A stretch of 44,923 nt of DNA from contig CAJTIU010000034.1 in the NCBI GenBank assembly GCA_910576335.1, positions 1 through 44,923 on the forward strand, in the 5' to 3' direction. Position numbers and translations under genes: made by a program. The stretch is from Lachnospiraceae bacterium (GTDB lineage: Bacteria > Bacillota > Clostridia > Lachnospirales > Lachnospiraceae). The first letter of the stretch is position 1; the number at the start of each line of letters is the position of its first letter. Of this stretch, positions 8,621 to 17,882 are shown in pieces. The notes beneath the pieces are model-generated. The model was not told where the DNA came from, ran no database searches, and saw only the letters and a program-made list of their open reading frames with translations.

Positions 8621-11590
8621 ATGAATAAAATCATTTCACAAATTGAAAAAATAAGAAAAATAAACAAGCAAAATAAAATGGTTATTTTTGTAGGTGCAGG
8701 TGTTTCAAAAAATTCTGGCGTGTGTTCTTGGTGGGAACTTATAAGAGATATTGCTATAAAAATAAACTATGATGATATTTGTAAAAAATGTATATTGAAG
8801 CACGAATATTCCTCTGAATGTAAAGAGGGATACATGGTTTGTAATTTAGACAATAAATGTCCATGGAAATACAACTTTTCTTCTGATGAATTTTTAAAAA
8901 TTCCACAGTATTTTGTTGATACTAAAGGAGAAGATGAATATTATGATTTTCTAAAAAAAAGATTTTGCCAATCATATATTTCTAACGAAATTGATGAATT
9001 AATAATCCAATTGAATCCAGAACATATAATAACAACTAATTACGACCATTTGCTCGAAGATGTGTTCAATCCTAATGTTGGGAATTATACTGTAATAAAA
9101 AGTGATAAAGATTTACTTGAACAGAATGGGCGTCGTTATATAATAAAAATGCATGGTGATATAGATGAAATAAAACAAATTGTTCTTAAGGAAGATGACT
9201 ATTTGAAATATTCACAAAATCACATTCTCATGGAAACTTATATAAAGTCGTTACTTATTGATAAAACATTTCTGTTCATTGGATACTCACTAAACGATAA
9301 CAATTTAAGTTTAATTATGAGTTATATAGACTATTTTGTGAAAGATAAAGGCATCGAAAAGCGTTCGCCGCACTATTTGGTTGTAAATAGCGTATCAAAT
9401 CCAGAAAGGCAAACTCAATACTGGAAAAATAAAGGTGTAGAACTTATTAATTTATCACAATTAAATAAAGATATGAAAAAAAACACCCGATGCAGTTCGC
9501 TTAAGTCAGAACAGGGGCAATCACTATTCACGTTTTTGAAATATTTATATGATGACAAACTACCATATTTTAGCAATAGACAAATTGCATTGAAACAATC
9601 ATTGTTAAATATTTTATCACAATTTGATGCATTTAAGTTTGTAAGTTATACCGATTTGATTAAGGCTTGTCAATTTTCACATCCTGTCAAAGTTGTAAAT
9701 TCAATGCTTCATTTTTCAGATATAAATGAATATAACTTATTGAAATCTATTTTTCAAAATGATTCGTCCAAAGCAATTAAAAAAAACTTCATAAAAGCAG
9801 GTTTATATGGAATCCAATACACTAAACATCCTTCTGATTTTTACGCTATTGAGGATTATGGTATTCAAAAAGATATTTTATTCGAAATGTCCCTAAAAAA
9901 CCAATACAAAGAAATACTTAATATTGTAAATAATAATAATAATGAGTTAGAAAAAGCATACTATTACTCTTTAGTATATAGAACCAGTGACAAATTAGCT
10001 GAAATTATGGATGGAATTAAAAAACAAGTAAAGGGATTTGATTACCATGATTTATCTCTTGACCAAAAGCTAATTATAGCAATATTTGAATATAATAGGA
10101 TTTCTTTGCGCCTCCTAAATTTTAATAATAATAATAAAGAAATATGGAAAGAATTTACAGACTTTTTAGATAGCGCATCTCATCAAAGTACAGCATTTGA
10201 TACTATAAGAAAAATGAGTGTCAATAATGGGGAAATATTAAGTACTTTGAACAATTATTTGATTAAGCACGAAGAATACTATATGAAAAAATCGACCATG
10301 ATCAAGAGTGGAGGTACTATATATGGTGATTTGTTTGACTTACAAAGTATAGTATATGATTATTACAAGTTTTATAAGAAAAATCATCTTATGTTGGACT
10401 GGTTCAATAACGTTAATAGTATATGCGAACCATATATCAAGGCAATTTTATGTACTTACTATCCAGACGAATATCAATTTTCAAACAATGGAATCGATAG
10501 AACAAACGTAACTACATATCCAATAGACATTATTGATATTGATATGATTGTAAAGCACACAACATATAAAAATTTCAATAGTTGGTTAATTCATTATAAG
10601 GTTTTCAAAGTTATAATCAACGATAATGTAGATATAGCAGAGATTTTTCAGAATTTCTGCGTTTCTATGCGCAATTATTGGAATTTATATTTGGATGAAC
10701 AATTAAAAGTATTTGTCAAGCTTATTTCATTGATTGAACTAACGAAGAAACAAAGACAACGTATTTTAGCATCATTCATTAGATTAGTCGAACCAGACGA
10801 ATCTATAAGTACTAGAATGCTTGGCAACTGTTTAAACGCAATATGGATATATGTTCAAAAACATTATGATAATAACGATAATAATTATGAAACATTATTA
10901 TCACTAATGATAAACAAGCAATTAATAAAGGAAGCTCTTGACGGCAAGATGTCATATGAGAAACTAGTTGAAAAAATATCTATTCATGCTAATAAATCTA
11001 TTTATAATGTTTGCACAGAAATGATTACCAGCAATGAAAATAATCGCGACAAATGCTATTTAGCATTTATTTTTCGTAATATATTGCTTGAATATGATAA
11101 CAATTATTGGAAGAACTGGATAAAAAACAATATAAGTGAAAATTTAGTTTCAGAAATATATACATATATAGAAAGTGGAATATTTATTTTTGATGATAAA
11201 GTAAAAATGTATTTCAATAATAAAATGGTTCAATACAGTAAAACTACCGGTTATTATACATATCCAGATCATCTCAAAGAAGTTATTGAAGCTCTGTTGG
11301 TACTGCTATTAGTTGGGCATATATCACTTTTGGAAGATATAGAATTTTTAAGACAATATACAGAGGAATCCGATTATCTTGATTTTTTATTTAATCCCGA
11401 TACTTTTAATTACAACAAGATAACTTCTGCAGATTATATGTGGTGCAATTTTATTAATAGCGATACTTATAGAGAAATACTATTGCAGCATAAAACTGAA
11501 TTTTGGAGCAAAGATGATGAAAAGAGAATACAATTGGGATTTGGGAGTGATTTTGAAAATAGAATTGCATATAAATATTTATTCGATTAA
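8621..11590 (+). CDS. SIR2-domain anti-phage protein, DSR2-like
   Basis: A 989-residue protein. Residues about 15-240 are a SIR2/STALD-type NAD-binding domain: FVGAGVS at 23-29, TTNYD with N140, and KMHGD with H178; N140 and H178 correspond to the catalytic Asn and His of bacterial defence sirtuins. KEDDYLKYSQNH and FIGYSLNDNN follow as in DSR2. The rest is a long helical region ending in FLFNPDTFNYNKI, which resembles the end of Bacillus DSR2 (DPENFDYKK); the total length also fits (about 1000). DSR2 proteins consume NAD+ when a phage tail protein binds their C-terminal part, causing abortive infection. Unlike DSR2 as I recall it, residues 54-80 hold five cysteines. The gene is much more AT-rich than its neighbours, pointing to recent transfer. 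GATGAGG precedes the ATG. The 220 bases upstream hold the IS edge and no clear promoter. Confidence 0.85.
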   Translation: MNKIISQIEKIRKINKQNKMVIFVGAGVSKNSGVCSWWELIRDIAIKINYDDICKKCILKHEYSSECKEGYMVCNLDNKCPWKYNFSSDEFLKIPQYFVDTKGEDEYYDFLKKRFCQSYISNEIDELIIQLNPEHIITTNYDHLLEDVFNPNVGNYTVIKSDKDLLEQNGRRYIIKMHGDIDEIKQIVLKEDDYLKYSQNHILMETYIKSLLIDKTFLFIGYSLNDNNLSLIMSYIDYFVKDKGIEKRSPHYLVVNSVSNPERQTQYWKNKGVELINLSQLNKDMKKNTRCSSLKSEQGQSLFTFLKYLYDDKLPYFSNRQIALKQSLLNILSQFDAFKFVSYTDLIKACQFSHPVKVVNSMLHFSDINEYNLLKSIFQNDSSKAIKKNFIKAGLYGIQYTKHPSDFYAIEDYGIQKDILFEMSLKNQYKEILNIVNNNNNELEKAYYYSLVYRTSDKLAEIMDGIKKQVKGFDYHDLSLDQKLIIAIFEYNRISLRLLNFNNNNKEIWKEFTDFLDSASHQSTAFDTIRKMSVNNGEILSTLNNYLIKHEEYYMKKSTMIKSGGTIYGDLFDLQSIVYDYYKFYKKNHLMLDWFNNVNSICEPYIKAILCTYYPDEYQFSNNGIDRTNVTTYPIDIIDIDMIVKHTTYKNFNSWLIHYKVFKVIINDNVDIAEIFQNFCVSMRNYWNLYLDEQLKVFVKLISLIELTKKQRQRILASFIRLVEPDESISTRMLGNCLNAIWIYVQKHYDNNDNNYETLLSLMINKQLIKEALDGKMSYEKLVEKISIHANKSIYNVCTEMITSNENNRDKCYLAFIFRNILLEYDNNYWKNWIKNNISENLVSEIYTYIESGIFIFDDKVKMYFNNKMVQYSKTTGYYTYPDHLKEVIEALLVLLLVGHISLLEDIEFLRQYTEESDYLDFLFNPDTFNYNKITSADYMWCNFINSDTYREILLQHKTEFWSKDDEKRIQLGFGSDFENRIAYKYLFD

Positions 11591-11761
11591 TATCCTTGAG
11601 AGGAAACAAAATTTATAAAGCTTGAATTTTTTATAGAAATAATCACAGCTTAGCAACAGTGAAGCAAGGTCATTGAAATATATTTCACTAAAAATATCCG
11701 CTTTTGATAAAACCTATAAAAATTTCAGTTAATATAATAATTAATTACAAACAAACGATGC

Positions 11762-11793
11762 AATCCCCAAAGAATAACTGTTCTTTGGGGATT
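11762..11793. terminator. Strong terminator hairpin between converging genes
   Basis: A perfect 13-bp stem (AATCCCCAAAGAA / TTCTTTGGGGATT) with a 6-base loop, followed on the plus strand by ACTCTTCTTTT and on the minus strand by a T-containing tract. It lies 170 bases after the DSR2-like gene and 90 bases after the minus-strand hydrolase gene, so it can stop both. The remaining AT-rich bases 11591-11884 show nothing else. Confidence 0.8.
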
Positions 11794-11884
11794 ACTCTTC
11801 TTTTATGCTATACTAATCCCACCTAATTACCTTTAACTCCTTACAAATAAGGTGATTATTCCACTCTCCATAACTGTAACAATA

Positions 11885-13678
11885 TCAATAGGCAACCACA
11901 CCATATCCATAAATTGAATTACTCCCAACAGAATAGCTCTGTTGCTTACAAGCATCCCCAGAATTACCCTCTACAGTATAAACTCTGCCATTCTCGCACT
12001 TCTCCACAATTCCCACATGGTCGATTGTTCCGTTGTTTCCCCAATCAAAGAAAATCAGGTCGCCTGTCTGCGGCTCATAATTCTTATTCTGCCACTGCCC
12101 ATTTTTCTTAAACCAGTCCACGCCATCCGAGCAAAGAGAGAATTTGGGAATAATTCCGCTCTCCAGATAGCCGCACTGGTCGGCGCACCATGATACGAAA
12201 CAGGCGCACCATTCCACACGTCCGCCAAAGCCATACCACGACCAGTAAGGCTGACCGCCCTCATTTCCAAGCTGCGTCAAAGCAACTTCTACAATCGCCT
12301 GATTGCCGCCGCCTGTAAAAGCCCGTCCATATGGATAGTAGCGTAACACATGGGCGACATATTGTGTATCTCCATAGCTGCTCCAACCATGCTTTTCTGC
12401 CTGCATAGCGGAAAACTCTACCGCATTCGCATAAGAATAACCGCCGTAGTTAGTCTTTGCCCACGAAATATACCCATTACCGAAATTATAACCCTGCAAT
12501 GCCAGTTTAATATTATCCATATCTATCGGATTTTTTACCCCGGCAGCATTTAAACACGCCGCCAGATTCTGGATACCGATATTGATGGAATACTCTGGGT
12601 CAGTGATACCATTCGGAGCGTTGGGATATCTGGTATTGTATCCACATTCGGACGCCTGCATGGGGTCGTTTCCTTTTCCTCCCGATTCCTGCATCATCAC
12701 TGCTTTAACAAGTTCTACATATTCAGGAATACCATGCTGCTTTGCATATTTCTGTATCAGCGGCTCATAAGCCCGCACTTCTGCGCTGACCGGGATATAA
12801 GCGTTACTGCCGCTGCCTCCGCCAAACAAGGACAACGCACAGCCAAGCAGAACTACTACTATGACTATTAGAACCGCAATCCAACCGCCTGCAATAAGAG
12901 CCGAAACCAGAGCCTTTGTAGCTGCGATAATTCCCTTAACAGCGGATACGCTTACCCTGACCGCTGCCTTTGCAACTTCTGCTGTTGCTTTCGCTGTAGA
13001 TTTTGCTGCGCGGGCTGCTTTCTGGGTAGTTTTTGCAGATGCTTTCATAGCTTTTTGTGCTGCCTTCGCTGTTTCTTCCGCGGTCTTAATTGCTGATTTA
13101 GAAGTAGTCCGGGCAGTTTTTACACCTTTTTCTGCCGCCTTAACTGTACCCTTTGTTGTAGATTTTATTGTCTTTTCCGCATTTATGGCGGTAGTCTTGA
13201 TTGTCCTCTTTCCCTGTTGCCGGGTCTTTATCAACTGGTTTGTCCCTGTCTGGGAAAGTTCGGTCTGGACATGCATATCCGAAACAGAAGGGCGGCTCGC
13301 AATTCCGAGACGAATCTGTGAGCCGCTCTGCTCTGCAGCCGCCTGTGTTTTTTTCTGCTTAACAACCTTCTCTGCCTGCTTTACCTTAAAATCCGTTATC
13401 TTATCCCTTGCCTTACCGATGTTCTCTCTGGTACTCTGGACAGACTTCTGTCCCCGCCTGTTAAATTGTCTCATACTCTCGCCTCTGATACGCCCCATTG
13501 CGTGAAAGGCTTTGTCCGATGCGTACTCTTCCGGGGAATTTTCCTCTACATAACATCCCTGCTCTGTCTTTCCTTTTACTCCTGTATAAGCAGACTTCAT
13601 ACGCTCGCTGGCTACGGCGGCTTTATCTAAAGTTTTTATCGTTCCTTTGACCGCATCTCTAGTCTTAATATCAGCCAT
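11885..13678 (-). CDS. Bifunctional lysozyme-like / CHAP cell-wall hydrolase (CwlT/VirB1-like)
   Basis: A 597-residue protein that locally opens peptidoglycan for the conjugation channel. Residues about 160-250 are a Lys/Ala/Thr-rich repeated helix (many TAKAA, KSTAK units), followed by one membrane segment (IAGGWIAVLIVIVVVLLGCALSLF). Outside the membrane come a lysozyme-like domain with a probable catalytic Glu in MMQESGG and, at the C-terminus, a CHAP amidase/peptidase domain with its Cys in WCACFVSWCA and His in IDHVGIV. AAAGGAGG precedes the ATG. It sits directly downstream of the sortase gene, as the last gene of the transfer module. Function is well supported by the Tn916/Tn1549 hydrolase family; both active sites look complete. 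Confidence 0.9.
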   Translation of the reverse strand: MADIKTRDAVKGTIKTLDKAAVASERMKSAYTGVKGKTEQGCYVEENSPEEYASDKAFHAMGRIRGESMRQFNRRGQKSVQSTRENIGKARDKITDFKVKQAEKVVKQKKTQAAAEQSGSQIRLGIASRPSVSDMHVQTELSQTGTNQLIKTRQQGKRTIKTTAINAEKTIKSTTKGTVKAAEKGVKTARTTSKSAIKTAEETAKAAQKAMKASAKTTQKAARAAKSTAKATAEVAKAAVRVSVSAVKGIIAATKALVSALIAGGWIAVLIVIVVVLLGCALSLFGGGSGSNAYIPVSAEVRAYEPLIQKYAKQHGIPEYVELVKAVMMQESGGKGNDPMQASECGYNTRYPNAPNGITDPEYSINIGIQNLAACLNAAGVKNPIDMDNIKLALQGYNFGNGYISWAKTNYGGYSYANAVEFSAMQAEKHGWSSYGDTQYVAHVLRYYPYGRAFTGGGNQAIVEVALTQLGNEGGQPYWSWYGFGGRVEWCACFVSWCADQCGYLESGIIPKFSLCSDGVDWFKKNGQWQNKNYEPQTGDLIFFDWGNNGTIDHVGIVEKCENGRVYTVEGNSGDACKQQSYSVGSNSIYGYGVVAY

Positions 13679-13713
13679 GCAAAACCTCCTTTCCCAGAGG
13701 ATTTACGGTCACA

Positions 13714-14493
13714 TTATTTCACCTTTTTCGCCACGACTACGAGTCTGCCGTTTTTTTCTGAATATTCACAGGTCGATAAAGTAATAAGCTTGTCTCCATA
13801 TTCAGCCGTCACTCCTGTATCATACAATGCAAGCTCCTTGCATTTCCCCACATATGCGTCAAATTCCCTTTCATGCTCCGCATCTACAAAGTCATAGTAA
13901 CGGTAGCCCTCCGAGCTATACGCTGCTGTTTTGAATACAGCGATGATTTCGTATTCCCCTTGTTCAGTAAGCGTATCAAACTGGATAATCGTATGCTTTT
14001 CGTAAAATTTCTTATCCTTATAACTCTCCAACGCTCCGAACATCCCGCCGCCTTTAATATGATGTCCATACAGAATCAGGTTGTCACTTTCTACAGGATT
14101 ACAATTTTCCTGAATATATGGCACGCCCAAATCACTGTAGTTTTTTGTGAAATTATGCTTCAGGTAAAAATTCGGATTATTTTTAGACTGCATCACAGGA
14201 TAATTGATTGTCGTATCCGCAATAGAAATCCAACCTGCCATGTCCTCATTCTGTAAGTACAGCTCCTTATACTTTGCCAAAACATCTTCCCCCTCGCTGA
14301 CAGGTTTATCTTTTGGACGCGGTTCTTCCTCTGGCGCGTTTGCTACAACTTTGGCAATTTTAGCAAAGGCTTCTGTTTGCTCGTCTATCTGCACATAATG
14401 ATAATAGATATGAAAACCACAAAAAACCGCCGCACCTAACAGGCAAACGGCGGCGATGATGCAAATAATAGCTTTATAATTTTTCCTGTTCAT
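13714..14493 (-). CDS. Class B sortase
   Basis: A 259-residue membrane-anchored cysteine transpeptidase. An N-terminal membrane segment (AIICIIAAVCLLGAAVFCGF) is followed by the sortase barrel, with the catalytic His in LILYGHHIKG, Cys in ITLSTCEYS (about residue 242) and the Arg eight residues later in NGRLVVVA. The TLSTC motif and the long N-terminal helical region fit class B. AAAGGAAT precedes the ATG. Class B sortases of Clostridia, such as that of C. difficile, attach proteins with (S/P/N)PxTG-like signals; the large adhesin at 37.8-42.0 kb ends in TPKTG and is the obvious substrate in this window. That pairing is an inference. Confidence 0.9.
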   Translation of the reverse strand: MNRKNYKAIICIIAAVCLLGAAVFCGFHIYYHYVQIDEQTEAFAKIAKVVANAPEEEPRPKDKPVSEGEDVLAKYKELYLQNEDMAGWISIADTTINYPVMQSKNNPNFYLKHNFTKNYSDLGVPYIQENCNPVESDNLILYGHHIKGGGMFGALESYKDKKFYEKHTIIQFDTLTEQGEYEIIAVFKTAAYSSEGYRYYDFVDAEHEREFDAYVGKCKELALYDTGVTAEYGDKLITLSTCEYSEKNGRLVVVAKKVK

Positions 14494-14567
14494 AAACGAT
14501 TCCTTTCTCTATAAGTTCTCCGTTTTCTGGAATAATTGTATATCCACACAATATTTATCCTTATATT

Positions 14568-14972
14568 TTACCGGGTATGTTCTGGCTGTCTCTTTGGCGC
14601 TGAAAGCTCTCTGCAATATTCTGGATACCTCACCTTAATACCTTCCATAAAATATGGAGCGAACTCGCAGCAAAACAATTCCTCTGGCGTAAAGTTCTTC
14701 TCACGCCCCTCCTCGGCGTAACCATTCCAGAGGTTGAAAGCAAGATTGCAGACTCTAACCGTGCCGCTCGTCTGCCATCCTCCGTGCATCCCCTCCGGCT
14801 CAATCCAATCATTCTTAAAATCAAACATAGCATTAATATTTTTCCGTGTTTCCTCCGCAATCCCCATCACATAGAAAAATGCCCGGTGGTAACAATCGTT
14901 GACCTTGCATTTCATCATATTTTCCAGAAAAAAATCCCGATGGGCGGCGTTGCGAAACCGTATATCAGACAT
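14568..14972 (-). CDS. DUF6075-like conserved ICE protein
   Basis: A 134-residue soluble protein without signal peptide or membrane segment. It begins MSDIRFRNAAHRDFFLENM and contains a conserved-looking FDFKNDWIEPEGMHGGWQT stretch, which I associate with the DUF6075 family common in Firmicute conjugative elements. GGAAAGGAG precedes the ATG. It lies between VirB4 and sortase B on the same strand. The function is unknown; position suggests a role in, or co-transfer with, the transfer apparatus. The family name comes from memory. Confidence 0.7.
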   Translation of the reverse strand: MSDIRFRNAAHRDFFLENMMKCKVNDCYHRAFFYVMGIAEETRKNINAMFDFKNDWIEPEGMHGGWQTSGTVRVCNLAFNLWNGYAEEGREKNFTPEELFCCEFAPYFMEGIKVRYPEYCRELSAPKRQPEHTR

Positions 14973-15039
14973 AGAAGCATCTCCTTTCCTTCATTCCGCC
15001 CTGCTTTTAGGGCGTAAATATATATCCGCAGAGTATTTC

Positions 15040-17394
15040 CTAACTTTCCCCAAAACGAGTTGTCATCAGCCTGTACAGTTCCGTATTACGCGGAAATTTA
15101 TTGACGAACGGCACAAGAGAACTTCCCACCTTAAGCAGTCCCTGACCTGCTCCCACATTTGTAATATAGCTCATCTGAAGGTCAGAGATATTAAGAAGCC
15201 TTGCCAGTTCAATCCTGTCCGTAGACGCCTGATTCAGCATAATGATAAATTCACTGTTGGCAAGCATCGTCCTCGCCGTATGGCTCTGCAAAAGGTCGTC
15301 CACATTTTGTGTAATTCCAGTACAGTACGCGCCATACTTACGCACACGTTTCCAGAGGGTGAAGAGGAAGTTTGCCGAATACTCATGTTGGAACAGCAGA
15401 TAAATTTCATCAATGAAAATAAACGTATTCCTGCCTTTCGCCCGGTTCGTCGTAATACGATTCAGAATACTGTCAAGCACCACGAGCATACCAATCGGCT
15501 GTAACTGTTTCCCCAAATCCAAAATATCATAGCAGATAAGGCGGCTATGCGTATCCACGTTGGTATGCTTTGCAAAGGTATTCAATGAACCGTCCGTAAA
15601 CAACTCAATCGCAAGGGCGATTTCCTGCGCTTCTGGTTCATTCTGCTTTAACAGCTCCTCACGGAAATCCTGCAAGGTCGGCGGCGTTCCCATATAATTC
15701 CCCTGCTGATAATAGCGGTACACGCTTGCCGTACAGCGGTCAATGATAGATTTCTGCTTAGCTCCCAGACTTGCGCCGCCGATAAGCTGCTCGCATAAAG
15801 ATAAAATAAACTCTGATTTCAGGATGACCGGGTTCGCGCCGTCGCCATAATCAGAGTTCATGTCCATTGCATTAATATGATTCTCACTTGTTGCGGAAAT
15901 GTGGACGACCTCGCCCTGCATCGCCTTCACAAGCGGAGAATATTCTCTTTCGGGGTCTATAACAATTACATCGGCATTCGGGTCGGTCAGAATAATGTTT
16001 GTCATCTCCTCTTTCGCCGTAAAGGACTTACCCGCGCCAGATACGCCGAGAATAAAGGAATTACCATTCAGCAAATGACGGCGGTTTGCAATAATCATGT
16101 TTTTAGAAATAACATTCTGCCCATAATACACGCCGTCCTTATGATAGATTTCCTGTACCCGGAAAGGAATAAACACTGCAAGGCTCTCCGTCGTAAGGGT
16201 GCGCAGAGCGTCTATCTTCCTCACGCCAAAAGGCAGCGCGGTATTCAGACCGTCCATCTGCTGATATTTCAGCACGGCAAACTGGCACAGATGCTTTCTG
16301 ACTGTAGTCAGAAGAGCTTCCGTATCATTGTCAAGCTGTTCTTTGCTGTCTGCGGTATGCACCATCGTAATCACCGCAAACATCATCCTCTGGTCGCGGG
16401 TCGTTAAATCATCAAGGAACTCCTTGCTTTCCTTTCTCTGCTGCTCCAAATCATACGGGATAACGGCGGAAAAGTTATTGTTCTGATTCTGCTTTCTCTG
16501 CCAGTTTGTTATATTGGTTTCTACACCGAGCAGACGGTTCTCCACTTCTCTTACGGCTTCATCCGTGGGAACAGGAACAACGTCAACGGAAAGCATCATA
16601 TTACGATTCAGCTCACAAAGCTCTGCGACCATGCTGTCCTTAATATAGGCGGCATATTCCCTTAGAAAAATAACACGCCCATATCTGTCTCCAATCCGAA
16701 AATAATCCTTTTCAAACTCAAAGGTATCAGGGCAGATAAAGTCCTTGAAGTCATGACCTTTACGCATGGTCTGTACCATATCAAAACGAAAAGCCGTCTC
16801 CTCGCCCGTACGATAGAAGTCATGGAAAATCCGCAGCTTATCCGACGCGTCAAGCTCCGTACATCTGGAACCCAGACGGTTAAAATGCCCGATAAGGTCT
16901 GCGCCCACACGCGCAAAATAATTCCTTGCTTCCTCAATATTCTTTTTACAGACGGAGATAGTCACATACTTATCCTGCACGATAGAATTAGCCCCGGTTG
17001 CTTTATCCAGAAGCATTTTATTGTACTCTTTTCTATATCTGTCCAGACCATCGTCGGCAGCTTTCCCACCCTTTTGTGCCAATGGGATTAAGATAGTCTG
17101 TTCAAAATCCGCTTTATTCAGGCGTCGGTTATTAATAGTGATTTTTGTAGTCGCCCCGCTGTCAAGCGCATTCAAAAGCTCTGAATATTCAAGGAACATA
17201 GCTTCCTTATCTTCACGGCTCGCCACTGCATAGTTGATATCCTCAAACTTAAAGGTCTTTGCATATTTATTTTTGCCGACAAGAAAAATGCCGTCCTCCC
17301 AGACTGTTTTCAATGGGATAACCGCCTGTACTGATTTGGGTACGACAAACTTCTCCTTGTCCTGCTTGAACAGATTTCTAAGTGTCTTAATCAT
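15040..17394 (-). CDS. VirB4/TraE-like conjugation ATPase
   Basis: A 784-residue cytoplasmic ATPase that powers assembly of and transport through the type IV secretion channel. Walker A GVSGAGKS lies at about residue 450 and Walker B TFIFIDEIYLLF at about 655-662, with an N-terminal region typical of VirB4 proteins of Tn1549/CD1110 type. The ATG overlaps the stop codon of prgI (ATGA), with GGGAGGAAG upstream, showing coupled translation. The frame is intact and its length normal for this family. It should work with the PrgI and TrbL-like membrane proteins encoded upstream and with VirD4. Confidence 0.95.
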   Translation of the reverse strand: MIKTLRNLFKQDKEKFVVPKSVQAVIPLKTVWEDGIFLVGKNKYAKTFKFEDINYAVASREDKEAMFLEYSELLNALDSGATTKITINNRRLNKADFEQTILIPLAQKGGKAADDGLDRYRKEYNKMLLDKATGANSIVQDKYVTISVCKKNIEEARNYFARVGADLIGHFNRLGSRCTELDASDKLRIFHDFYRTGEETAFRFDMVQTMRKGHDFKDFICPDTFEFEKDYFRIGDRYGRVIFLREYAAYIKDSMVAELCELNRNMMLSVDVVPVPTDEAVREVENRLLGVETNITNWQRKQNQNNNFSAVIPYDLEQQRKESKEFLDDLTTRDQRMMFAVITMVHTADSKEQLDNDTEALLTTVRKHLCQFAVLKYQQMDGLNTALPFGVRKIDALRTLTTESLAVFIPFRVQEIYHKDGVYYGQNVISKNMIIANRRHLLNGNSFILGVSGAGKSFTAKEEMTNIILTDPNADVIVIDPEREYSPLVKAMQGEVVHISATSENHINAMDMNSDYGDGANPVILKSEFILSLCEQLIGGASLGAKQKSIIDRCTASVYRYYQQGNYMGTPPTLQDFREELLKQNEPEAQEIALAIELFTDGSLNTFAKHTNVDTHSRLICYDILDLGKQLQPIGMLVVLDSILNRITTNRAKGRNTFIFIDEIYLLFQHEYSANFLFTLWKRVRKYGAYCTGITQNVDDLLQSHTARTMLANSEFIIMLNQASTDRIELARLLNISDLQMSYITNVGAGQGLLKVGSSLVPFVNKFPRNTELYRLMTTRFGES

Positions 17395-17867
17395 ACTCTT
17401 CCTCCCTTACGTTTTCTTTGATTTCTTTTTGCTCTCTTAACCCGTTTTCTTCTCTTTCTCATCGCTTTACGTCTTGCCGCTCTGCGTTTTCGCTTCTTAC
17501 GGGAATCTTTCACGGCAGGCGTTCCGTTCTCATGTGCTTCCATGACATTTTTCATTGCTTCGTAATATAGATTTTCTGGCAGGAACAAAAGTTTCTTCGG
17601 CATAATGAACTCCGACTTTATCCACACCCATATAAACTGCTCCGCAGTCATACCGTTATATCTGACAAATCCCATTACCGCGAATGGCGATGCCCCCAGA
17701 ATACACATCCAGCTCAAAGTCTCCGTTCCGAACTTCTCATGAAGCAGAAAGAATAGCCCCACTGCAACGCCACAGGCAAAGACAGAGAAAAGAAACTGCC
17801 TTAATGACAGTCCGAAAAACATGGATTCCGTATAATTGCGGATTTCCTTATTTATCTTAACTTCCAA
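17391..17867 (-). CDS. PrgI family membrane protein (VirB3-like)
   Basis: A 158-residue protein of the PrgI family, which in Gram-positive conjugation takes the place of VirB3 and binds the VirB4 ATPase. Two membrane segments are near the N-terminus (FLFSVFACGVAVGLFFLL and the following WMCILGASPFAVMGFV). The last about 40 residues are extremely basic (runs of KKRKRRAARRKAMRKRRKRVK), probably contacting membrane phospholipid or nucleic acid. Start: a TTG with GGGAGGTG about eight bases upstream; no ATG fits. The stop overlaps the VirB4 start. Confidence 0.9.
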   Translation of the reverse strand: MEVKINKEIRNYTESMFFGLSLRQFLFSVFACGVAVGLFFLLHEKFGTETLSWMCILGASPFAVMGFVRYNGMTAEQFIWVWIKSEFIMPKKLLFLPENLYYEAMKNVMEAHENGTPAVKDSRKKRKRRAARRKAMRKRRKRVKRAKRNQRKRKGGRV

Positions 17868-17882
17868 ATAGTTTCACCTCCC

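Noticed and set aside
12861-13505. Long plus-strand frame of 214 codons opposite the cell-wall hydrolase gene
   Set aside because: It is the reverse of the Lys/Ala-rich repeat of the hydrolase, is itself low-complexity (Ala/Val/Phe) and has no ribosome binding site.
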